This document shows positions 1 through 10,700 of a stretch of DNA of 12,200 bases, piece by piece. Origin of the DNA: JAIBAI01 sp044238875. GTDB taxonomy: Bacteria; Bacteroidota; Bacteroidia; M30B66. The DNA lies in contig JBIICM010000248.1 in the NCBI GenBank assembly GCA_044238875.1, positions 1-12,200 on the forward strand, in the 5' to 3' direction. A program made the translations under genes and the position numbers. Below the pieces are notes generated by a model, which was not told the DNA's origin, searched no databases, and saw only the letters and a list, made by a program, of their open reading frames with translations. How positions within the stretch are numbered: the first letter of the stretch is position 1; each line of letters opens with the position of its first letter.

Positions 1-2
1 AC

Positions 3-1779
3 AATACCATCGCCAACCTGAATTTCAATGCCATTGCGCAGCCGAGAACACTGAATGGAATTACGGCAGCACTTACAGTAGCTACCGGAACAAGTTCAAT
101 CCGGAACAATACAATCAGGAGCCTGAACAACGCCGCAACAGGTGCAGGTACCATAACCGGAATCAGCGCAGCGGCTTCGACGCATGTATTGAATATATCC
201 GGTAATACCATTGGAGACGCCACCAATGCAACCAGCATCCAACATGCGGGTACAGGTGCATTTACAGGAATTACCGCTACCCCCACGGCTTCAGGAAACA
301 TTATTTCTGACAACAATATCGGAGGGGTCACGATCTCAAATACGCTTAATACTTCGGTATTCAATGGTATCAGTGCTTCAGCAGGAACTGCAAGTCCGAC
401 TGAAATCGCCAACAACAGGGTTCAAACAATAACCCATAACGGAAGTACAGCAGGAGTTGGATTCAACGGAATCAGTGTAACAGCAGGAAATGTGTATGTA
501 GGGGTTCGTCAGAATGGCACCACTGCCGCCGGCAACACCATTGGTGGAGCATCCAATCGTCAGATCATTTTTGGCGGCACCGGATCTAGCTATAACTTAA
601 CCGGTATTAGTGTAACATCAGCCTTCAGTTCACTGATTTCAAACAATACAGTGAGTGATTTCTCCGGTACAAGTAATTCGATAAGTGTATCGCATAACTT
701 CCGTGGTATTGTGGCCGGTCTCACCGGTGCCTCAATGAGCAGTACCCTGAACAACAATACAATCAGAGCAGTTACACTCTCAGGTACTAATAATATTAGC
801 GGTATTTTCAGCGGAATAGAAATTTCAACCGGTTCAACCCATCAGCTCACCATTAATAATAACACCATCGGTGATCCTGCTGTAGCAAATAGCATACAAA
901 ATGCGGGAGGAGGAGCCAACAACGGCATCAACCTGATTGCCACTACAGCCAATGCCAATACATTGAATAACAATACCGTGGCAGGGTTCAGCATAACTGG
1001 TCAGGGGCCATTCACAGGTATCAATTTGCAAAGTGCCGGTGCAACCACTGCTACTGCAGTAACCAATAACAGGGTGCGCCGTGTGAGTATGACCAGCCCG
1101 AACGGATTGGCCACCTTCACCGGTATTAATGCCGCCACCGGCCGCTATGATATCGGCACAGCCGGTAACGGTAATATTATTGGTAATCCGGCAGTTGCAA
1201 ATGATATTGATATCGCCACAATCGGTTCAATCATCGGTATCAATAGCAATCCATCTGTAGGTTCAACTGTGGTTGGCAATACAGTGGCTTGTATGCGATC
1301 AAACACTAATAGTACAAATACCACATCGCAAATGCGTGGTATCAATCATGGATCAACGATAGCCACTGTAACAGCCAATACTGTTAAAAATCTGGTTTCA
1401 TCGAATCTGAATGCTGGTACCGGAGCCAATGCTTCGCTGGTGGGTATTAACATTTCGGCCAACGTACAGGGCAATGTGGTTATGCAGAATACGGTTCAGT
1501 CGCTGGTGAACACAAGCGCTGCAGCTACATCTGTAATTGGAATTCAGTATTCGGGAAGTACTGCTGCTACTGCTCCTTTCAGTTATGTGGGCAGAAACTT
1601 TATACACTCACTCTCGGCCTCAGATGCTGCTGCAAGCGTATTTGGAATCAATAAAACAGGAGGCTTCGCCACCTATCACAACAACATGATCCGTTTGGGT
1701 ATTGATTCAACCGGTGCCGACATCACCACCGGATTAACCTTTGTGGGTATCAATAAAAGCCAGACCACCGTTGACAATT
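3..1779 (+). repeat. Module 1 beta-helix: tandem ~35-residue units (start cut by window edge)
   Basis: Residues 1-593 are a run of short beta-strands and Asn-rich turns. A hydrophobic-x-G-I turn recurs with its Gly at residues 19, 53, 89, 122, 156, 201, 235, 271, 308, 339, 374, 412, 446, 481, 513, 548 and 582. The mean spacing is about 35 residues. Between these turns sit NNT, NNR or NTV ladders, such as SNNTV and LNNNTI. Stacked Asn and regular hydrophobic positions are the usual signature of right-handed parallel beta-helices of the pectate-lyase type, here without any visible catalytic residues. Only one Cys occurs (residue 430). The stretch probably begins before base 1, because no N-cap like those of modules 2 and 3 is present. 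The fold is inferred from the pattern, not modelled. Confidence 0.8.
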
Positions 1780-4700
1780 ATTATTATAACTCAGTGTATA
1801 TCGGAGGTTTGGGTGTAAATGCTTCTTCCGCCAATACCTTTGCATTCAGAAGACAAACTGTACAAGCTTCAGGAACGGCCGATGTTGTATCCAGCAACGT
1901 GTTCTTTAACGCTCGTTCAAACAACGTTTCAGGTGCTTCAAGGCATTACGCCATCGGTACCGGTACTGCTACCTTCCTCACATCAAACAACAACTTGTTG
2001 TATGCACCAGGTACTGATGGGGTGGTTGGAAACAATGGAGCAAGCGACTTTGTTTCCATTACAAATTGGAAAACCACCGGCTTTGACGCCCTCAGCGGCA
2101 GCGATGACCCCCAGTTTGTAAGTGCAACAGGCAATGCCTCAGCTGTTGATCTGCATATATCTTCAACGGTTGCCAGCCCTAGTCCGGTTGAATCAATCGG
2201 TGCTGTACTCACCCTGCCTGCTGCAATTACTGATGATTACGATGCTACAGGTACACGTACTGGTCCATATCCTATTGCAGCTTCCAACGGCGGAGGTTTT
2301 GCACCGGATGCCGGAGCAGATGAAGGTGACTTCTATCCGAAAGACCTGTTCCCGCCGGTGATTACATACACCCCGCTCACCAATACCACTTCGCAGGCCA
2401 GCAGAACCTTAACCAGTTTTGCCACCATCACCGACTACTTCCTCGGAGTAAGCACAACTGTAGGGGCGCGCCCGCGGATTTATTACAAAAAACATTACGA
2501 CAACAATACTTTTGCAGGCAACACATCCGCCAATAATGGATGGAAATTTGTTGAGGGTACCCTGGCCAGCGGAACAAATACCAATGGCATCTGGAGTTTC
2601 AGCATTGACTACAGCCTGCTCACCGGTGGCGGAGTTCAAACCGGAGACTTTATACAGTATTTTGTTGTAGCACAAGACAATGCATTGGTCCCCAATATTG
2701 CGCTCAACTCCGGCTCGTTCACGCTGGTTCCTGCCGGTGTAGCCCTTACCTCTGCTGCATTTCCGCTTACAGGTACAATTAACGAATACCAGATACTGAT
2801 TCCGTCAGGCACAACTGTGCTTACGGTTGGAGATCAGCCCGGAGCCAACTACCCGGCCCTAACTACTGCCCGCGGTATCTTCCAGGCTATCAATAACAGC
2901 ACACTTACCTCAAACTTGCAGGTAGACATTGTGAACAATATCACGATTGAAGATGGTTTTGCCGGTCTGAATCAGTTTGCTTCTTCGTTTACGCTGAATC
3001 TGCAGGCAAGTCCGGCCGCTACTGTGAGAACAGTGAGCGGTATCTATGCTAATGGCACCGAAGGTATGATTCGTCTGAACGGAGCCGATCGAGTTACCTT
3101 TAACGGCGGTTCGGGAACAGAACGCAACCTGGTGTTCATCAATAATGATGAAAATAGTGGTGGTGGCGTGTTGCACCTGCTGAACGATGCTACCAACAAT
3201 AGTTTCAATAACTGCCGTTTCAGCAATGGCGTATGGTGGTTAAGCGGATACAACAATGGCGGCAGCAATGGAACGATAAATATTTCGTCTGCCACCGGAA
3301 CCACAGGTAACGACAACATTACCATAAACAATTGCGATCTTGGAAACAGCGCCTTCAACAGAGCCGCTATTAACAGCGTGAATGTTTCCGGAACTATTGC
3401 AAATGATAATATTGCCATTACCAATTGTAACATTTTCAACTTTGGTCATGGTGATGTTTCCAATGGTATAAATGTTACCTCACCTGGTATAAACTGGAAC
3501 ATCAGCAACAACCATTTCTATTATAATCTTGCTGCAGCCCAAACAATTGGTGCGCAAACAGCCATCAATTTCTCACCCGGTTCTGCTTCAATCGGTAATA
3601 CCATCAGCGGAAACTTCATCGGAGGTTCGGCTGCCAATGCAGGCGGTTCTCCCTGGATCAACATTGATCAGGGCAACTTCCCATTTGTAAAAGGTATTGT
3701 GGTAAATGCCGGTACGGCAGCTAATGCTACATCGGTGCAGGGCAACACCATTTCTAACTTCAACCTGTATCCCTCTAATCCGGGCGTTCAGAATGGTTGC
3801 CGGTTCACGGGTATTACAATCAACGGAGGATCTGTAAATCTGGGCAATACCACCGGAAATACTGTAAGTAATGTTTCGGCCAGCTTGCTGGGCGGTCCGA
3901 TTAACAGGGCCGGTACGATAACATCAAGCGGTTCGTCAATCACCGGAACAGGTACCTCATTCTTAACGCAACTTTCTCCCGGAGATATTATTGAAACCTC
4001 AACCGGTACGGCCATTGGTATCGTAGCTTCGGTAACCAGCAATACCCAGTTGACGCTTACGGCCACTGCTACCAATGCCGTTACAGGACAAAACTTCAGG
4101 CTTGCGGCCGCAAACTATGTGATTACAGGTATTCGCAACACCAGCGCGAATGCGGTTAATTTGAGCAACAATACAGTTTCGGGACTTTCCAGTTCAATGC
4201 CGGTCGCAGGTATTGTAAGCAACAGCACGGCAGCTGTTACCGCCAATACCAATACAGTGCATACGTTGAACTCTGTTGATGATGATTACATGGGAACAGC
4301 TCCCGGCGGAGATCCAACCCGTTCGATAGCACTCGGTATGTCGCTCGAAGGCAATGTGAATGCCTCTGGTAATACGGTGTACAACCTTACCAGTTCCTTT
4401 GTTTTCGCATCACCCAGAGATTACGGCATCACCGGTATTTATTTCAGGCCTACCAATGCAGGGGCTGTACTTGAGAAAAGTTTTGTACATTCATTCAGTC
4501 TCGGCAGGCCGAGTGCCAATGCTTATATGAAAGGTATCGTGCTGGGCAGTGCTTCGAATACTACAGGTGCTTCGGCAACGCTGCGCAATAACATGGTGCG
4601 TTTGGGTGTAGATGCCGCAGGTGCAGGTGTAAACCAGGGCCTATACATAGCAGGTATCGAGAAAAACCTGAATGCGGCGGTTAACTTCTTCCACAACAGC

Positions 4701-7700
4701 GTACATATCGGAGGGGCCCCAAGTGCAACAGCTGCCAATACTTTTGCCCTTAACCGGATATTACAGCCGGCTTCAGGCAATGACGATGTGAGAAACAACA
4801 TCTTCTCAAACACCCGCTCTAATACTGGTACCGGTACGGGTCGTCATTTTGGTTTGGTGCTGAATACCAACAGCAATATTGTGAGTGATTACAATATTTA
4901 CCATACGCCGGGCACCGGCGGCAGCATAGCTTCTGTTGACGGAGGTACCACATTGCTATCCACATTACAGGCGCTGAACTTCACTGCTACGCTCGATGTC
5001 AATTCAGGCTCAGGCAATCCGAATTTTGTGCTGCCTGACGGTAACAGCGCAACAGTTAGCCTCAAGCTGAACAACCCCTCACCGGCTGAAGCAGCAGGTG
5101 TTCTGATTGCAACGGTTACTGATGACAGAGAAGGCGATGTGAGGTCAACCAATACCCCAACTGATATAGGCGCTGATGCAGGCTTATACACCCCTGAAGA
5201 CATTATCCGTCCGGTGATCACCTACACCCCGATTACAGGTCAGGGTGGATGCGGCACAGCAGTTACAGGAACCCTTAACGCCACCATCACTGATGTCGGT
5301 ACAGGCGTTCCGCTTACCGGTGGTAATGTTCCACGGATATACTTCAGGAGAATACTGCCCTCTGCCACAGCCTGGTCATCGGCAGCCGGCGTGAACACCA
5401 GTGGTACGGGTAACAATGGTACATGGGCATTTACTTACACCTATACACCGAACATAGGTGAAACCTGGGAATACTTTGTTGTAGCAGAGGATCAGGGTAC
5501 AGTACCCAATATCGGTTATAACAGATACAATGCTACAACACCATCCGGCTTTGTAAATGTAAATACAGGCATACCACCCGGTACAGGACCTTCGAATGCA
5601 GATTCTTATATAATTAACCCTCCTTTGCCTAACACGCTCTATGTTGGGTCAGGGCCGGGCGGAACGCCGGGCGTTGATCAGTTTGCTACATTCAGTGATC
5701 TTTTTGCAGCACTCAATGGTTCGGCTATAAATGCCAATACAACCGTTATTGTTCAAAATACATCTATCACTGAACCGGCCAATCCTACCTTCCTAAACAG
5801 TATTACCTATTGCACGGGCGGTCCGTTTACACTAACTATCCAACCAGCAACGGCAACCACCTACACTGTTACAGGTGCTACAGGTAATACCGGAGCTCCT
5901 GGGTTGATCGGATTGAACGGGGCTTCTAATGTAATTATTGACGGTAGTTTGGGTGTGCCCGCCAACAGGTGGCTTCGCTTTGAGAATACATCAACTTCAA
6001 ACAGCGTAATTATGCTGCGTGAAAATGCAAGTAACGTAACCATTAAGAATTGCGTGCTTGTGGCTTCCAACAGTAATAATTCGTCTGGTATTGTGCATAT
6101 CGGTGGTGCCACAGCCGCAGGTACCGGCAACAGCAATCTGCTGATCGACAACAATAACATAGGAGGAAGCGGATTCTCAAGGAATTGTATTCTTGCATCG
6201 GGCTCAGCAACATCACCAAATCAAAATAATACTATCAGCAATAACAACATCTTCAATTTTGGAGGTTCGGGTTATTCGCAGGGTATCAGTATTCTTGGCG
6301 GTACCGGTAGTAATTGGAACATTACCGGAAACAGCCTTTACAATACAATTACCAATAGTTCAGGTGGTACGGTTTCAATTTATGCCATCCCCGGAGCCAC
6401 GGTCAATAATGTAAATGTTACCGGCAATTTCATAGGGGGTAATGCACCACTTGCAACTGGTACCTGGACAAACTCTTCAAACGGCCAGGAAACCTATGGC
6501 ATCCTGCTGAACGTGGGCACCGCCACCATCAGCAACAATACCATTCAGGGTATTCTTATGTCAAATTCTTCAAACAGTTTCTTTGTGGGTATTGATATTT
6601 ATGGCAGTACAGCCGCTGTAATCAATAACAACACTATCGGTGGCGTTTTAGGTGTGAATTCCATTCAGGTGAATGGTAACACAGCCCAGATGGGTCAGTT
6701 GCGTGGCATCCGCAGTGCAACAAGTTCAACCTTAACGGTTACAAATAACTACTTTGGATACCTCACTTGCTTGGGATCCAATGCATTTGGTTATGGTAGT
6801 TATGTTCGATGTGTTGACCATACAGGATCAGGTAATGTGGTCATCACCGGCAATACTGTCAATGGACCCCAAAACGTTGCGAATGGTGCCAACACTACAG
6901 AGTCTTCGTTTGCTTTCAGAATTGCAAACACCAGTCTTCCGTCGGTTGTATCAGGCAACATCATATCGAATAACCTGATCAACGGCCCATGGATTCTTGG
7001 CGGAGCCCTATTCAGCGGCGGAGGATTGCGTTCAAGAGGGATATCTTTCTCCGGAAGATTCACCGGTGTGATTTCAAATAATAGGATTTTTGACATGTAT
7101 TCTGACGAGGAGACTTATGGTACCCATGGAATAGAAATACTGAATAATGATCAGGGTACATTTACCGTAAGCAACAATCAGTTATCATTTGGTGACAGTG
7201 ATCCTGCAACCAGCACAAGTCGTAAGGTGAAGTTCGGTATTTATGAAGAAAACAATGGCGGGGCCACGCTTAACATTTTCTATAACACCGTGCATATCAA
7301 GGGAGGCGAAGTCGCTGACAGGCCAAGTGCGGCTTTCCGCAGGCTTTCAAATACCGGTGCTGCCACACTGAATATTAGCAATAACATCTTCCTTAATTCA
7401 CGAACAAACAGCGGTGGTTCAGCTGTTCACAATGCGGTATCATGCGAAGGTACGTTTGGCGCAACCGGATGGAATGCTAACCATAACTTCCTGGCGGCAA
7501 GATCAACCTCGCAAATTGGCAATTGGCTGGGAACAAGCACAAATTTTGCAACCTGGCAAACAAACAGCGGGGGCGATGCCAATAGTGTTTCTGCACAATC
7601 GGTTGTGACAGGCAGTTCAACAGCTACAACTGTGCGGGCCTCTGAACTGTTCGTTAACCTGGACAATGACCTGCATCTGAACCTCACACCGCCTGCAAGT

Positions 7701-10700
7701 CCTTATCCATTTGCTTTGGTGGCAGGTAAAGGCATACCCGTTGCTGTTACGGTTGATTTTGATAATAATCCACGTTCAACATCAACACCGCCGTCGGGTC
7801 CAACGATAGGTATTCAGGAAATTCCGCTCTGTTCGGGTGCGCCTCCTGTTGCAACCGCCACCCCATCGGCGTCTGCACTCTGTGTGCCGGGTACAGTTTC
7901 AATCAATTTGACAGGGCTTACCAGTATTGCGGGTCTTTCATTTGAATGGTTTTCTTCAACAACCGGATCTGGCGGGCCATGGACCTCACTCGGAACCACA
8001 GTGCTTCCCGGGCTAACAACTGGTATTATCAGTCAGGACACCTGGTATTATGCAGCGGTGACTTGTTCAGGCAATACCACCAATTCAACGGTAGCAGCAG
8101 TAACGCTGGTTCAAAACACCTTAACGGCCACCATTGCCTCTGCCCTGAATCCTGCCGGACCGGGTCCAATCAATGTGTGCTCTGGCGAAACTGTAACCTT
8201 ACTTGCCGCTGGAGCGGGTTCTTATTCATGGACTTCAACACCGGCCGGCTTTACTGCAGCTACAGCAGGAGGTACGCACAGTCCGACCGTCACAACCACC
8301 TACAATGTGGTGGGTACCATTAGCGGCTGTTTGTTCAATACCAGCGTAACTGCAAGAATTATTGGGGTTACGGTTTCTCCGGCAACATCAACCATCAATC
8401 TGGGGGCGACACAAGTGTTAACGGCATCGGTCACCAATGCTTTAGGGCCTGTTACCTATGCCTGGAATCCCTGTTCTTCACTAAGTTCTTCAACGGTTGC
8501 CAACCCAACAGCCACGCCACAGGGCACCACTACATACACTGTAACAGTTTACGATGCCAATGGCTGTTCAGCTACCGCAAGTGGCACCGTGAGTGTTGAG
8601 GACCCCTCTGTTCCAACTTCTCCGGTAACACCCTCAACAGTTGTCAGCACTTATTTAGGTCCAGCCGGTTTCTGGAATAATTTTGCAAGTTATTTCGTTT
8701 CAATGACAGGTGCGGTGACCCTTGCAACTGCTACGACCAATAACTTTGAATTCCCTTCAAATTACAACATCGACCTGAGCGCTTTGTCGCCCGCATTCAA
8801 TTTTAATTTCCTGGGCATAGATTACAACAATATTGGAGTGAACCCCAATGGATTCCTGTATTTTGGGGCAGCACCTCCGGTTAATACTACAGCGCCAATC
8901 GCTTCAACTGCAGCCAGCGATGGTATGATTTCAGCCTTTGGCACAGATCTGAAAGCCAGGAATGGTGGCACCATCCGTTATGCCATTAATGGTACTGCAC
9001 CCAACAGAAGACTTGTTGTAGATTGGAGTGATGCCCAGGTGCAGTCGGCTGGATCAGAGTTCCTGCGCTTCCAGATTGTATTGAGTGAAAGTGATGGAGC
9101 AGGCACCAATCCAAACAGGGTTCAGTTTATTTATGATGATCAGTCCCCAATTTTGGTAACATCTCAGCAGGCATTGATTCAGGTTGGTTTCCGCGGTGCC
9201 ACCAATGCTGATTTTACCGGGCGTCGCACCACCTCTGCTGTATCAGGTGCCTACGTATTAGGGAATGTGTTTAATAATTCAGCTATGACAGCAAACAATC
9301 AGGGTATACAATTTAGTTCTTCATTCCTGAATGCTCCATATCTAAATGATTGGTCAAGTATAACTTACGATCCTAGTTCTAGTTGTGTCACCGGCAAGAC
9401 AGTAATTACTGCTTCCGGCTCAACAGATCTTTGTCCCTCAGGAAGCGTAGATCTTACCGCATCGGCAGGCATTACCTACCAGTGGTACCTTGATGGTGTT
9501 GCAATACCGGGACCAACAGGTATAGCACGCACCTTAACCGGGGTTACCACACCAGGACGTTATGTGGCACGCACCATTAATTCATGCGGCCTTGGCGCAG
9601 CCTCTTCGGTTACGCTGGTGACTACCAATCCAACGGTGACACCTTCTGTAGCATTGAGCTCTGTTCCATCACCCTTGTGTAGCGAGCCGGGTGCTGTTGT
9701 TACAGCCACCCCAACCAATGGTGGTTGTGCACCAACCTACCAGTGGCGCCTCAATGGTGTTCCGGTAACAGGTATTCCTGCCAATGCCACTACATACGCA
9801 AACAATGCGCTTAATCCGGGTGACCAGATTCAGGTGGTGATGACCAGCACTGAGTTGTGCAGAACAGGTGGGCCGACTTACGCTTCTAACACCATTACAA
9901 ACGGTTTGTTGCCTGATTTGTCGGTGACCCAGCCAGCACTCAATTGTAACAATACTTCGCTCAACCTGAATTCAGTGACAGTTACTGACCTGAATGCTAC
10001 CACGGGTACGCTTTCATACCATACTACACTGAGCGATGCCACCGACAATACAAATGCATTGACAATTCCGGCCACGGTGACCACCTCAGGCTCATACTGG
10101 GTGCGTAAAACCACCACAATCGGCGGTTGTTTTGATGTGGCTGAAATTGTGGTTGCACTTGATCCCAAGCCTGTTTTGAGTATTACAGCTCCGGCTGTGA
10201 CCTGTGCTCCTGCAACCATCAACATCAGCCAGGGAGCAGGTCTGGTGAGTGACACCAGAGATGGTCTGGGCAGCAATGCAACAGGAACCTACAGTTACTA
10301 TGGAAGTTCAGCTGATGCCAATGCAGCAGTGAACCCGCTATCACCCTTTAACCCTAATCTTGTTACGCAGGATGATCCAACTACCATCTGGATACGCAAG
10401 GAGAACGCAAGCGGGTGTTTTGATGTGAAGTCAATCAATACCAATATTGATTTCTGTAACCTTACCTGGTCTGGTGTTATTAACAGTGAATGGAATGTTG
10501 CAGGCAACTGGCTGAATGATGCAGGAGTTCCACCGTCTGCTCCGCCTACACTGTTTGACAACGTGTTTATTCCAGGTACTGCATCCCTGGCCGCCCAGAC
10601 TCCACAACCGGGGGTTGATCCTGTAATTATAACTGGAGGTCTTAACGGTAATTGCCGTACCATTTACCTTTACACAGGGGCCAACCTCACTATAGAAACC

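Noticed and set aside
204..1190. Regular spacing that might suggest a CRISPR array or DNA minisatellite
   Set aside because: The regularity is in the protein (GI turns and NTIG motifs). The DNA copies differ at many positions and there are no identical repeats with unique spacers.
3044..3449. Overlapping minus-strand open frames
   Set aside because: The plus strand here encodes the N-cap and first coils of module 2 (LNGADRVTFNGG, NIFNFG), which have a matching copy in module 3.
3912..4118. Mobile element or inserted gene in module 2
   Set aside because: The block stays in frame, with no terminal inverted repeats, target duplication or transposase. It reads as a protein domain insertion.
3..7829. 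Polysaccharide lyase or pectinase activity in the beta-helices
   Set aside because: The beta-helix fold is shared with these enzymes, but I could not see conserved catalytic Asp, Arg or Lys clusters, and the helices are poor in charged residues.
7946..8323. 125-codon plus-strand open frame in another phase
   Set aside because: It overlaps Ig-like domains A and B, whose Cys and Trp patterns are in the main frame. The alternative product is a low-complexity shadow without a domain.
9878..10276. 132-codon minus-strand open frame
   Set aside because: It is antisense to Ig-like domains E, F and G, whose motifs are in the main frame. The hydrophobic, Val-rich product is what results from reading Asn/Thr-rich codons backwards.
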